Shown here: one piece after another, positions 25,240-32,931 of the stretch
Layout: each line of letters opens with the position of its first letter
How positions within the stretch are numbered: the stretch's first letter is position 1
Source of the DNA: JBFLYZ01 sp040756415
GTDB lineage: Bacteria; Bacteroidota; Bacteroidia; JADZBD01
Length of the DNA: 39,952 bases
Assembly (NCBI GenBank): GCA_040756415.1
Contig: JBFLYZ010000032.1
Location: forward strand, 1-39,952
Direction: 5' to 3'
Made by a program: the position numbers and the translations under genes
The notes under the pieces: generated by a model
The model's database searches: none
Told to the model about the DNA's origin: nothing
What the model saw: only the letters and a program-made list of their open reading frames with translations

Positions 25240-26109
25240 ATGAAAACGCTCCTTTCCATCCTGGCCCTTGTTTTCTGCCTCAGCGCCAACGCGCAAACCC
25301 TCTCCAATCCCGGTTTCGAGAACTGGTCGCAGCAAACCTATTACGACAGTGTACCCGACCAGTGGTGGGGCCTGTATTGCATGACCGTATTCAGGACCAA
25401 TGACGCTTTCCTGGGCAGCTACGCCAGCCGCACCACCGGCATGCTGGCCTGCGGCATTGCCCCGGGCGTGCTCATCAGCGGCCCGCAGCCCGCATCGGGT
25501 AATATCATTGATGGAGGCAGTCCTTTCACCATCAAGCCTAATATTATACAGGGCTTCTATAAGCTCACGGATGCCCAGCCGGGCGATTCGGCCGAGGTCA
25601 CCGTCATTCTCAAAAAATATAACACGATCACCATGCAGCGCGATACCGTGTCCATAGGCGTACTGGCCCTGCCGCCTGCCGCCAGCTATACCCTGTTCTC
25701 CGTGAGCATGAACGACCTGATGCCCAGCGTTATGCCCGATTCCATTATCCTGATCTTCAACAGCAGCAAACACCTGCTGATCGACTGGAATACGGGAACA
25801 CTTCCCAGCCTTTTCGTTGATGCCATCAAATTGGATGAAGCTGCCGGGCTTCACGATCAAACCGCGCTTGCCGCCAGCAGCCTGTACCCTAACCCTTTCG
25901 TTTCAATCGCCACGCTAAGTGTGGATACACAGGAGGAAAACCTTGTGCTTTACCTCTTTGACGCGCTGGGTAACGAAGTAATGAGCGCAGCGGAAAGCGG
26001 CAGGGGAATATTCGAGCTTCACCGCAGCGGCCTTCCCAGCGGAAATTATTTTTACCAGGTCAGGAGCCGCGGCAAACTGATCGCAACCGGTCAACTGGTT
26101 GCGGAGTAA
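25240..26109 (+). CDS. T9SS type A cargo protein with N-terminal carbohydrate-module-like domain
   Basis: A 289-residue exported protein. The signal peptide ends at about residue 19 (CLSANAQ). The mature protein begins TLSNPGFENW, the typical opening of a jelly-roll (PCMD or CBM-like) module in Bacteroidota exported proteins; this beta-rich part runs to about residue 205. The last 75 residues are a type A sorting domain: LYPNPFVSIATL, then LYLFDALGNEV, and LPSGNYFYQV near the end. The product should pass through T9SS and be released or attached via A-LPS. Ligand and role are unknown. It is monocistronic, with its own promoter element and a strong terminator 21 bases after the stop. Confidence 0.85.
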   Translation: MKTLLSILALVFCLSANAQTLSNPGFENWSQQTYYDSVPDQWWGLYCMTVFRTNDAFLGSYASRTTGMLACGIAPGVLISGPQPASGNIIDGGSPFTIKPNIIQGFYKLTDAQPGDSAEVTVILKKYNTITMQRDTVSIGVLALPPAASYTLFSVSMNDLMPSVMPDSIILIFNSSKHLLIDWNTGTLPSLFVDAIKLDEAAGLHDQTALAASSLYPNPFVSIATLSVDTQEENLVLYLFDALGNEVMSAAESGRGIFELHRSGLPSGNYFYQVRSRGKLIATGQLVAE

Positions 26110-26130
26110 TATCCCTGACATGAGCACGGC

Positions 26131-26160
26131 AAAGCCCTCCCAGGAGGGCTTTTGCTTTTC
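26131..26160 (+). terminator. Rho-independent terminator
   Basis: aaagccctcc (26131-26140) pairs with ggagggcttt (26143-26152), followed by a T-rich tract (tttgcttttc). It ends the type A cargo gene at 25240-26109. Confidence 0.85.
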
Positions 26161-26170
26161 TGATTGTTCT

Positions 26171-26178
26171 TACCTTTG
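26171..26178 (+). promoter_or_regulatory. TAnnTTTG promoter element, only four bases from the next start
   Basis: TACCTTTG, an exact match, ends at 26178 and the GTG start is at 26183. A transcript starting at the normal distance would have essentially no leader. Confidence 0.55.
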
Positions 26179-26182
26179 AACC

Positions 26183-26722
26183 GTGAACCGCTTTATCCCC
26201 ATCGCACTTCTTCTCATGCTCGTCCTGGGCTTAGCGGAAGATCCGAAGAAAAAAGCCCTGGCGCGCATACGCTACTATTTCAACGATCTGCCCGTTCATA
26301 AAACAATACCGGAGATACGGGAACAGGTGCTGGAGAAAAAGGACATTTACGCGATCGTTAAAAAGGATTCCTGCCATCTGGAGGCAACGGTAAACAAATA
26401 TGACCGGCTCAACAGTATTTTTTATTCTTCCAAACTCATCGTCCGCTGCGATTCGGATACCACCGTGCTGACCAATCACCGCCTGATCATTACCTCCTAC
26501 TACTCCAACCTGCTGGCCTCGAAAAAAGAATACAACAGGCTGGTGGCCGAATTCTCCGAACTGCTGGGAAAGCCGGAAGAAAGAAAATACGGCAGCAAAG
26601 GCGATGTGACCGGCACTGACGCTGACTTCGGCAGCAACGACAAATCGCTTCATGTTACCGTTTTCTGGGGCGACAAGGAGGGGGAAGAGCGGTACCGGGT
26701 CTCGCTTATCTACTATAAATAA
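26183..26722 (+). CDS. Small exported protein of unknown function
   Basis: A 179-residue protein starting at GTG 26183. The first 18 residues form a signal peptide (MNRFIPIALLLMLVLGLA). The mature part is charged and looks alpha/beta, with the pieces RIRYYFNDLPVHKTIPEIREQV, a Cys in DSCHLEATV and another in IVRCDSDTTV, and a terminal strand VTVFWGDKEGEERYRVSLIYY in two parts. The two Cys are about 25 residues apart and could pair in the periplasm. I do not recognise the family. It lies between a terminator and a convergent gene whose stop is two bases away. The very short distance to the promoter element suggests leaderless translation, though with a GTG that would be unusual. Confidence 0.65.
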   Translation: MNRFIPIALLLMLVLGLAEDPKKKALARIRYYFNDLPVHKTIPEIREQVLEKKDIYAIVKKDSCHLEATVNKYDRLNSIFYSSKLIVRCDSDTTVLTNHRLIITSYYSNLLASKKEYNRLVAEFSELLGKPEERKYGSKGDVTGTDADFGSNDKSLHVTVFWGDKEGEERYRVSLIYYK

Positions 26723-26724
26723 GA

Positions 26725-27300
26725 TTACACCAGAAAGAACTGCCCGGTAAGCAGGGAAATACCCGCGAGCAGCATGCCCAGCAAAAGCGCCAGCTCTATA
26801 GGCATAGAGGGGTTGGCGTTGAGGATCTGTATGGTATAAAGGAATGTTACGAGCGCCATAAGCAAGCCAAAAAGTATCCACTCACCGTTAAGCCCGCCAG
26901 TAGGCTGGCGCTCTTGCGATTTGCGGGAAGGTAATTTTTGCGTCTGCTCCTTCACACTCACCGCTATACGCTGAGTCAACTCCTTTTCCTTTTCCGAAGT
27001 ACCCACCAGCGACCGGGCCAATACAGGTATTTTCTTTGCCAGCCTCTCATGCGTTCTTTCCCGGCCATCGCACTCCTCTTTTTCCCGGGCGGCAGGCTGT
27101 TCGGCAAAAATTCGGAGCTTCTCTGCCGTTTCACCGGAAGAAGGCGATGATGGGTTATCCGGGCTGCGGCCCTGGCCGGAAGATCCGATATACCATCCCG
27201 GCCTGTACCTGCGCTTGTCGAACGAGAGATCATCGACCAGGGAGCAGGAGCCCAGCAGGAGCAACAGGCCGAAAAAAGCTATGAACCGTAGTGGCCTCAT
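26725..27300 (-). CDS. Predicted lipoprotein with two C-terminal membrane segments
   Basis: A 191-residue protein of unknown function. The signal ends in lipobox LLGSC, with Cys19 predicted to be lipidated. A polar Ser/Pro/Glu/Lys-rich middle region of about 110 residues looks disordered or helical. Two hydrophobic segments follow near 139-158 and 166-188, running to the C-terminus. A protein with both a lipid anchor and membrane helices should stay in the inner membrane. No domain is recognised. It is convergent with the 26183 gene (two bases between stops) and has no clear TAnnTTTG element upstream. Confidence 0.65.
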   Translation of the reverse strand: MRPLRFIAFFGLLLLLGSCSLVDDLSFDKRRYRPGWYIGSSGQGRSPDNPSSPSSGETAEKLRIFAEQPAAREKEECDGRERTHERLAKKIPVLARSLVGTSEKEKELTQRIAVSVKEQTQKLPSRKSQERQPTGGLNGEWILFGLLMALVTFLYTIQILNANPSMPIELALLLGMLLAGISLLTGQFFLV

Positions 27301-27412
27301 CAGGAGTATTCTATAGCTAATGTAGGAAAATATTCAGACCCGGGAAATATCATGTGAACAAGCCCGGGCCCTTTGTTATTATTTATCCGCTTTCCCGTTT
27401 AAACCGAATTTC

Positions 27413-27420
27413 TAAATTTG
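27413..27420 (+). promoter_or_regulatory. TAnnTTTG promoter element
   Basis: TAAATTTG, an exact match, ends 20 bases before the ATG at 27441. Confidence 0.65.
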
Positions 27421-27440
27421 CTTGCACCCAAACCCAAGCC

Positions 27441-29576
27441 ATGAAATCATCACTGTCCCTTGCTTCTTTCCTGATCTTATGCCTTCCTGCGGCAGCGCAG
27501 TGGCAAACCAACGGTACGGCCATCGGCACCGGCTCCAACAACCAGTGGAAATGCGAGATCGCGCCCGGAGCCGCGGGTGATGCCTACCTGGCGTGGAGCG
27601 ATGCCACCGTATCGACCACCGATTATAATATCCACCTCTCCCGCCTGCGCGCCAACGGTACCGTTGCGTGGACGCAGGTGATCTGCAACGCCACGGGTAA
27701 CCAGGAAACCCCGCAGGTGATCGCTGACGGTATGGGCGGTGCCATCGTGGCCTGGCATGACGAGCGTGGCGGAGCAGGCAGCTATTCGGTATACGCGCAG
27801 CGCATCGATTCGACCGGAGCCGCATTGTGGGCAACAAACGGGGTTCAGGTCACCAATGTGGTGGCCACGGCAATGACCAAACCGAGGATAGCCCAGGACG
27901 GGTATAATGGCGTGTTTATCGTGCTCGACAACCCGAGCGATATCTATGCCCAGCGCCTGGACCAGAGCGGGGCCGTACAATGGGGCGTTTCGGGCATTAA
28001 TCTCACCGCAGGTATCACCTCTACCGCGCAGGACGACCCGCAACTGGTCAATGACGGCAACTATGGAGCCATCGTTACCTGGGATAACAACGGCAATATA
28101 CAGGCGCAGCGCATCAACAGCGCTGGCATTGAGCAATGGGGTACCGCAGGTACCGGAATCGTGGTATGTAACGCCACGGGTACCCAGGATATCCCGCAGA
28201 TCGCGGCAGACGGAAACGGTGGCGCGATCATCGCATGGGAAGATGACCGCAATGGCAGCACAGCAACAGCCATATTCGCGCAGAACATCGGCTCTGTCGG
28301 CAGCCCGTTGTGGACCCTTAACGGTGTGCAGGTTGGAGAAACCGGCTTCGATTGCCGCTGGCGTGCACCGAACACTGACGGGCACAACAATGCGCATATT
28401 GTGGCCGATGGAGCCGGCAACTTTTACATTATCTACGAAACCTACCTTTCTTCCGCCACCGATTACAATGTACTGGGACGCAGGATTGACGGAAGCAACG
28501 GCAGCACCCTGGCCGCTTTCCCGCTTTCCACTTCCGTGATCGGTGACGATACCGAGGCCCGGGCGGTAAGCGATGGCAACGGCAACATCATTGTGACCTG
28601 GGACCTTCAGGATACGAACAACGTTACCATTCATCATATCCGCACGGTGACCATAGGCCCTAACGGCAGCCGGAGCAACGATCTGTATGTATGCGATGGT
28701 AACGCGGCTGGCGGTGGCGACCGCAGCCTTCCGGCCATTTGCGTGAGCGGCTGCTTTGCCCTGTACGGCTGGCACGATTCGCGCGGAACTGGCACCTGGG
28801 ACCTTTACGCATCGTCATCGCAGGTGCTTAATGCGCCAATCGGCAGCGTTCCTGCCGCCCCATCGCCAGTAAACGGCCCGGGGCTTGTGTGCGCGGATTC
28901 CGTAGGACAGACCTTTGCCTGCGCCAGCGTTCCGGGAGCCAATTATTACAGTTGGTCGTTCCCTTCAGGGTGGACGATCAACTCGGGCCAGGGAAGTACG
29001 GTGGTCATCGCGGAAGCCGGTACCAGCGGTACCATTTCCGTTTATGCCATAAATGATTGCGGAACAAGTACCGCAGCCACCCTGGTTGTAACGGTACCTC
29101 CCAATCCCACCGTGTCTATTACAAATACCCCCGCATCGTGCCCTACCTGCTGTGACGGCACGGCTACCGCCACAGCAAGCGGTGGCTCCCCGCCCTATAC
29201 CTATTCATGGAGCAACGGCCCGACCGGCCCGGGCTCCACCGGCCTGTGCGCGCAATGCTACACCGTTTGGGTAACCGATGCGAACGGATGCGGCACGCAG
29301 GACTCTACCTGCGTAAGCTTTACCGTAGGCATGGATGTAACAGGAAATGCGGCTGCAGCATTCATCTATCCTAATCCGGCCAGAGACTTCGTGTACCTTG
29401 TTTCGGGCGATAATATCTTTTTTGTGTTATCCAACACGCTTGGAGAGACCATCGTATACGGTGAGCTTCCTCAGGGAAAAAACAAGGTCGATATGCGCGG
29501 CTTGCCGAAGGGTATTTATTTTATGCGCATACAAACGGGTAAAGACAACATAAACAAAGTGCTGATCATTGAATAA
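27441..29576 (+). CDS. Large T9SS type A cargo protein with WD-like repeats and an SprB-like repeat
   Basis: A 711-residue secreted protein. ATG 27441 gives a clean signal peptide ending LPAAAQ. An upstream in-frame Met at 27354 would add 29 residues that precede the promoter element and is rejected. Residues about 20-460 consist of repeats of roughly 50-60 residues with cores such as DGMGGAIVAWHDERGGAG, YAQRIDSTGAALW and DGNGGAIIAWEDDRNG, suggesting a beta-propeller. About 465-553 resembles a PKD-like domain (YYSWSFPSGWTI). About 556-630 is one SprB-type repeat (PPYTYSWSNGPTGPGSTG). The end is a type A sorting domain (IYPNPARDFVYLV, GLPKGIYFMRI). Its TAA is followed at once by the ATG of the next gene in the same frame. 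Confidence 0.87.
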   Translation: MKSSLSLASFLILCLPAAAQWQTNGTAIGTGSNNQWKCEIAPGAAGDAYLAWSDATVSTTDYNIHLSRLRANGTVAWTQVICNATGNQETPQVIADGMGGAIVAWHDERGGAGSYSVYAQRIDSTGAALWATNGVQVTNVVATAMTKPRIAQDGYNGVFIVLDNPSDIYAQRLDQSGAVQWGVSGINLTAGITSTAQDDPQLVNDGNYGAIVTWDNNGNIQAQRINSAGIEQWGTAGTGIVVCNATGTQDIPQIAADGNGGAIIAWEDDRNGSTATAIFAQNIGSVGSPLWTLNGVQVGETGFDCRWRAPNTDGHNNAHIVADGAGNFYIIYETYLSSATDYNVLGRRIDGSNGSTLAAFPLSTSVIGDDTEARAVSDGNGNIIVTWDLQDTNNVTIHHIRTVTIGPNGSRSNDLYVCDGNAAGGGDRSLPAICVSGCFALYGWHDSRGTGTWDLYASSSQVLNAPIGSVPAAPSPVNGPGLVCADSVGQTFACASVPGANYYSWSFPSGWTINSGQGSTVVIAEAGTSGTISVYAINDCGTSTAATLVVTVPPNPTVSITNTPASCPTCCDGTATATASGGSPPYTYSWSNGPTGPGSTGLCAQCYTVWVTDANGCGTQDSTCVSFTVGMDVTGNAAAAFIYPNPARDFVYLVSGDNIFFVLSNTLGETIVYGELPQGKNKVDMRGLPKGIYFMRIQTGKDNINKVLIIE

Positions 29577-29981
29577 ATGGCCAAAGCGGAACTGAAAACA
29601 AAAAAGACAAGGGCCAGCGTAAAGGATTTTCTGAGCGCGGTGAAAGACGAGCAGCAGCGCAAAGACTGCCTTCTTGTCGCCCGAATGATGGAAAAGGCTA
29701 CTGGCGACAAACCGGAAATGTGGGGACCCTCTATCGTGGGATTCGGACACGTTACCCTCAGGTACCCCAGCGGCCGCGAGCTCGACTGGATGAAAATAGG
29801 TTTCTCGCCACGCAAGCAGAACCTTACGCTTTATGTGCTAAACAGCTCCAAAGAACAAATTGAGCTGCTGAAGAAACTGGGGAAACATAAGACCGGCAAG
29901 GGATGCCTTTATATCAACAGGCTGGCCGATGTGGACACCAACGTGCTCGAAAAAATTATTAAGACGGGCGGTTATAAATAA
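29577..29981 (+). CDS. DUF1801 domain protein
   Basis: A 134-residue cytosolic protein matching the DUF1801 family by length and motifs: VKDFLSAVKDEQQRKDC, RMMEKATGDKPEMWGPSIVGFG, the YPSGRELDWMKIGFSPRKQNLTLY block in pieces, and GKGCLYINRLADVD. The fold is related to YdhG-like proteins; no biochemical role is established that I can state. The start codon touches the stop of the T9SS cargo gene (TAAATG), so expression probably depends on readthrough transcription or reinitiation. It is convergent with the barrel gene, with three bases between the stops. Confidence 0.85.
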   Translation: MAKAELKTKKTRASVKDFLSAVKDEQQRKDCLLVARMMEKATGDKPEMWGPSIVGFGHVTLRYPSGRELDWMKIGFSPRKQNLTLYVLNSSKEQIELLKKLGKHKTGKGCLYINRLADVDTNVLEKIIKTGGYK

Positions 29982-29984
29982 CGA

Positions 29985-30581
29985 TCAAATTTTATAGGTG
30001 ACGCCCAGGGTCACGTAGGCAATGCCGTACCCCACTTCACCGAAAACCCCTAGGTTCTCTTTCAGCCGGTAGCGCAAGCCGGCATGCAGCGACCAGGTGA
30101 AGCCGCCATAGGTTCCGGAGCCATAATTGGCGGCATGGCTCGGACACACACTGTTGGTTGTTAAGCGGTAACGCGCGATGTTGTTGCCCAGCATCAGACC
30201 CGCGTAAAGGTCCATTTTATCGTCCTCTATAAATTCCGCGAAATGATAGGAGGCGCGCAGCCCGACAATAGTATAGGTCCAGGCATAGGTGTCGTGATAA
30301 TTGTAGATCACGGCATTATTGCCGCTGTTACATACCTCCTGGCCGTAAAACTCGTAGGATGCACCGGTATAGCCCAGGTAGCCGCCCAGGCTGATCTCAC
30401 CGGTCAGCCCGAAATCGAATGAGAATGAAATGGCCGGTATGGTGGTTCTGTATCCGGAGCCGATAAACGTGTTACCGAATCCTATGCCCAGGTTGATGTC
30501 TTTCTGTCCTTTTACGAACGACTGAGCGTTCACCCCCAGGCCAAGGAAAAGAGCCGGGACAATCAGTTTGATCGTATTCAT
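29985..30581 (-). CDS. Small outer-membrane beta-barrel protein
   Basis: A 198-residue protein with a signal peptide ending at about residue 19 (GLGVNAQ). The mature part has alternating hydrophobic strands rich in Gly and aromatic residues (INLGIGFGNTF, ISFSFDFGLTGEISLGGYLGY, MDLYAGLMLGNN, WSLHAGLRYRL, LGVFGEVGYGIAYVTLGVTYKI in pieces). It closes with a strand as expected for an eight-stranded barrel of the OmpW/OprF type. Two cysteines sit in predicted loops. Ligand unknown. A one-mismatch promoter (TAAATTCG, minus strand, 30606-30613) lies 24 bases upstream. Confidence 0.8.
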   Translation of the reverse strand: MNTIKLIVPALFLGLGVNAQSFVKGQKDINLGIGFGNTFIGSGYRTTIPAISFSFDFGLTGEISLGGYLGYTGASYEFYGQEVCNSGNNAVIYNYHDTYAWTYTIVGLRASYHFAEFIEDDKMDLYAGLMLGNNIARYRLTTNSVCPSHAANYGSGTYGGFTWSLHAGLRYRLKENLGVFGEVGYGIAYVTLGVTYKI

Positions 30582-30605
30582 CTTGCAGGGATTTGTTTAG
30601 CAGTA

Positions 30606-30613
30606 CGAATTTA
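30606..30613 (-). promoter_or_regulatory. Possible -7 promoter element of the barrel gene
   Basis: Minus-strand TAAATTCG, one mismatch from TAnnTTTG, ends 24 bases before the ATG. Confidence 0.4.
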
Positions 30614-30637
30614 CTGAAGAAATCTGAGAAATATCAC

Positions 30638-30645
30638 TAACATTG
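30638..30645 (+). promoter_or_regulatory. Possible -7 promoter element of the redoxin gene
   Basis: TAACATTG, one mismatch, ends 21 bases before the ATG at 30667. The same octamer stands before the next gene. Confidence 0.45.
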
Positions 30646-30666
30646 TAAATCCTTCCCTTATTGTTA

Positions 30667-31260
30667 ATGAAGACCAAACATATTCTCCTGATCCTTGGCG
30701 TCTTTACCGCCCTGGCCTTCTCCGGGCCGAACAAGCTGGTGAACAAGCGCATGCCCTATTTTGAGGGCACCACCATCAGCGGGATGAAGGTAGACAGCTC
30801 TTTCTTCAGGAATAAGGTAACGCTGATCAGCTTCATGTATATCGGCTGCCCGCCCTGCATGCGCGAGATCAGGCAGTTGAACAAAATGAAAAAGGAGAAC
30901 ACTCATCCCGATTTCCAGATTTTGGGTATTTGCGCGGGAACGGCCCAGCAACTTGCCGATTTCAATTCTGACAATGCCACGATCTACTCGCAGGCAAGGA
31001 AAAAGGCCAAGGTCGATTCGCTGGAATACTTTCTGCTGCCTGAATGCGCGTCAGAGAAAGAGAAGAAAAACCCGAACACCCTGGGGCCCGAGTGTTATGT
31101 CATTTCCAAGCTGTTCAAGGTATTCGCATACCCGACCAGCTTTCTCATCGATAAGAAAGGAAAGGTGCGCTACGCTTTTTCAGGTTATGTGACCGAGCAG
31201 GATGAGGAAGCGTACATCAAGGAGCTGAAGGCTGAGATCACCAGCCTCCTGGCCGAATAA
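30667..31260 (+). CDS. TlpA/ResA-like thioredoxin-fold protein
   Basis: A 197-residue exported redoxin. A hydrophobic signal peptide or anchor covers residues 1-19. The AhpC-TSA/redoxin fold follows, with the active-site motif GCPPCMREI (Cys61, Cys64) after strand VTLISFMYI. The conserved cis-Pro region is YPTSFLIDKKGKVRYAFSGY. CPPC is less common than the CxPC of ResA and may alter redox potential. An insert with two further Cys (about 124 and 138) lies between the active site and the cis-Pro. It would act in periplasmic disulfide reduction or cytochrome maturation; partners are not nearby. ATG 30667 is preferred to the TTG two codons upstream. Confidence 0.87.
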   Translation: MKTKHILLILGVFTALAFSGPNKLVNKRMPYFEGTTISGMKVDSSFFRNKVTLISFMYIGCPPCMREIRQLNKMKKENTHPDFQILGICAGTAQQLADFNSDNATIYSQARKKAKVDSLEYFLLPECASEKEKKNPNTLGPECYVISKLFKVFAYPTSFLIDKKGKVRYAFSGYVTEQDEEAYIKELKAEITSLLAE

Positions 31261-31274
31261 TCCTCAAAATATCT

Positions 31275-31282
31275 TAACATTG
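31275..31282 (+). promoter_or_regulatory. Possible -7 promoter element
   Basis: TAACATTG, one mismatch, ends 18 bases before the ATG at 31301. The TTG at 31280 overlaps it and is rejected as start. Confidence 0.45.
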
Positions 31283-31300
31283 CAGAAAAATCGGATCAAA

Positions 31301-32104
31301 ATGAGAAGGACCATGTTGTTGTCCGCGCTGGGGGCCCTGCTGCTCTCTTCCTGCGGGCCCGAGCAGGCAAAGGATGAAGGCGTAAAGCTTGTTTTCAACC
31401 CGGAGAAGGGAAAAGAAGTGAAAATGACCTATGAGTTCACGGTCATTTCTACTGCCAAACAGGATAAAACCCATTTCCTGATGGAAATGCAGGGCAGCGC
31501 GGAAAAGATTGACGCCAGCCAGGTGGTGCTAATTCTCGAGAACCAAAAGATCACTGTTGACGGCAGCGTAGAGGGGAAGAACATCAGCTACGATGCCAAT
31601 TCACCCGATTCCATCCCCGATGAGATCAAGGCGGTGATCACCCCCGTTTTTTCATTGCTGAACAAAAAGTTCAAAAGCGTTTACGATGAGCGCATGAACA
31701 AGCTTTCGGAAAGCATAGTCCGCAGCGATTCCGCCACCCGCGACTCGGCCGAGAACAAACTGCAGTTCTTTGTGCGCTACCCGGACACCACGATCGCTGA
31801 AGGCTACACCTGGAAAAGGGAGCTGGTGATCAAGAGCGGCAACAAAATGAACTGTTCCGCAACGTACACGGTAAAGGAAATCAAAGAGGGAAAAGCTGTG
31901 ATCGCCATCGAGGGGGATCTTACCGGTGAGGGAGAGACCTTCGGGCACGTGTTCTCGATTACCGGCACGCTCAAGGGCACCATCCGGGTGGATCTGCGCA
32001 CCGGCTGGCCCGTAGATACAGATATACAGCAGGATTTCACGCTCGATCTCAACGGGAACAAGATTCCCATGCAATACCTGATCAGGCATACCGTGGCCAT
32101 ATGA
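31301..32104 (+). CDS. Lipoprotein of unknown function (possibly DUF6263-like)
   Basis: A 267-residue predicted lipoprotein: short positive start, hydrophobic core and lipobox LLSSC with Cys18. The mature part is beta-rich and looks like a LolA/LppX-type half-barrel. It opens VKLVFNPEKGKEVKMTYEF and contains a pair of long amphipathic strands and a closing MEMQ/ TVKEIKEGKAVIAIEGDL region. GTIRVDLRTGWPVDTDIQQDF is a conserved-looking ending in two pieces. Bacteroidota carry a family (DUF6263) with this general layout, and I suggest but cannot confirm membership. The gene ends five bases before a strong bidirectional terminator. Confidence 0.68.
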   Translation: MRRTMLLSALGALLLSSCGPEQAKDEGVKLVFNPEKGKEVKMTYEFTVISTAKQDKTHFLMEMQGSAEKIDASQVVLILENQKITVDGSVEGKNISYDANSPDSIPDEIKAVITPVFSLLNKKFKSVYDERMNKLSESIVRSDSATRDSAENKLQFFVRYPDTTIAEGYTWKRELVIKSGNKMNCSATYTVKEIKEGKAVIAIEGDLTGEGETFGHVFSITGTLKGTIRVDLRTGWPVDTDIQQDFTLDLNGNKIPMQYLIRHTVAI

Positions 32105-32108
32105 AAAT

Positions 32109-32142
32109 CAAAGAGCCGGTTTCTCGTGGAACCGGCTCTTTG
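32109..32142. terminator. Bidirectional terminator between convergent genes
   Basis: caaagagccggtt (32109-32121) and aaccggctctttg (32130-32142) pair perfectly over 13 bases around an eight-base loop. The stem base is A/T-rich on both sides. It separates the convergent 31301 lipoprotein and DUF4142 genes. Confidence 0.85.
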
Positions 32143-32162
32143 ACCGAACAAACGGAATGTGA

Positions 32163-32798
32163 TCAGTATACCTCTTTGTTCTTGTCTTTTGTCACATTAT
32201 TATCCTTTGTGGCGTCCCTGCCTTTCAGGTCGTTCTCCAGCATCTGCGCTTTTTCAAGATGCATACGCAGGGTGGAAAGATGCTTTGCGGCAAAGGCCCT
32301 GATCTCCGCATCATCGGCATCTTCGGCTGCGTCTTCAAAATGCCTCACGGCTTTCTTATGGTCACGCACCATCTGCTCGATGAATGCCTCATCAAACTCG
32401 CTGCCCGATTTCTTCGACCAGTTGTCTATTTTATCCCGTGCGTCCTCCTCCGCATCGGCCACCTCATCGCCTTCGATGTTCTTGTTCATGGCCAGCATCT
32501 TCAGCTCATCATTCGATTTGGTATGATCATCCACCATCATTTTCGCGAAGTCCCTGATAGCCGTGCTGGTGGCCCTGTTCACAGCGTACTCGGCCAGGCG
32601 TACCTCTTTCGTACCCAGCTCCAGCGCGCCTTTCACAAAACGCTTGTCACCGAAGCTGACCTTCCCGTCATTATCGGTACTGGTCGTACGCAAAGTGCCG
32701 GTATCGCTCGAATAATGCCCCTCATCCTCTTTCTTCGTGCACGCTCCGGCCAGCAGCAGCCCGCAACACAGCATGCACATCTTCATTAATGTTCTCAT
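32163..32798 (-). CDS. DUF4142 domain lipoprotein
   Basis: A 211-residue lipoprotein (lipobox LAGAC, Cys20). The mature part is a long four-helix, ferritin-like DUF4142 domain with the typical GDKRFVKGALELGTKEVRLAEYA, FAKMMVDDHTKSNDELK and DEAFIEQMVRDHKKAVRHFEDAA in pieces. The pattern of paired Glu, Asp and His residues could bind metal, but function is not established for the family. The tail is charged. It probably stands alone, sharing the bidirectional terminator with the convergent lipoprotein gene. I see no exact TAnnTTTG element before it. Confidence 0.9.
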   Translation of the reverse strand: MRTLMKMCMLCCGLLLAGACTKKEDEGHYSSDTGTLRTTSTDNDGKVSFGDKRFVKGALELGTKEVRLAEYAVNRATSTAIRDFAKMMVDDHTKSNDELKMLAMNKNIEGDEVADAEEDARDKIDNWSKKSGSEFDEAFIEQMVRDHKKAVRHFEDAAEDADDAEIRAFAAKHLSTLRMHLEKAQMLENDLKGRDATKDNNVTKDKNKEVY

Positions 32799-32888
32799 GA
32801 TTGAAATAGTTTAATGGTTAATGACCGGCATGAGCAAAAGCCATGCATGAAAAAAATCGTTCATTTTCAATAAACTATGAAGTGCTGT

Positions 32889-32917
32889 TTTTTAAAATCG
32901 GGAACGGATTTCCCGAT
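32889..32917 (-). terminator. Hairpin downstream of the RmlD-like gene
   Basis: On the minus strand an eight-bp stem (atcgggaa at 32897-32904 against ttcccgat at 32910-32917), with a five-base loop, is followed by four T, then A residues. It is a weak intrinsic terminator about 15 bases past the stop. Confidence 0.55.
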
Positions 32918-32931
32918 ACGGGACTGGGGGA

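Noticed and set aside
27477..28775. 432-codon minus-strand open frame
   Set aside because: Lies opposite the repeat region of a T9SS cargo gene; composition reflects the complement of Gly/Ala/Asp-rich codons.
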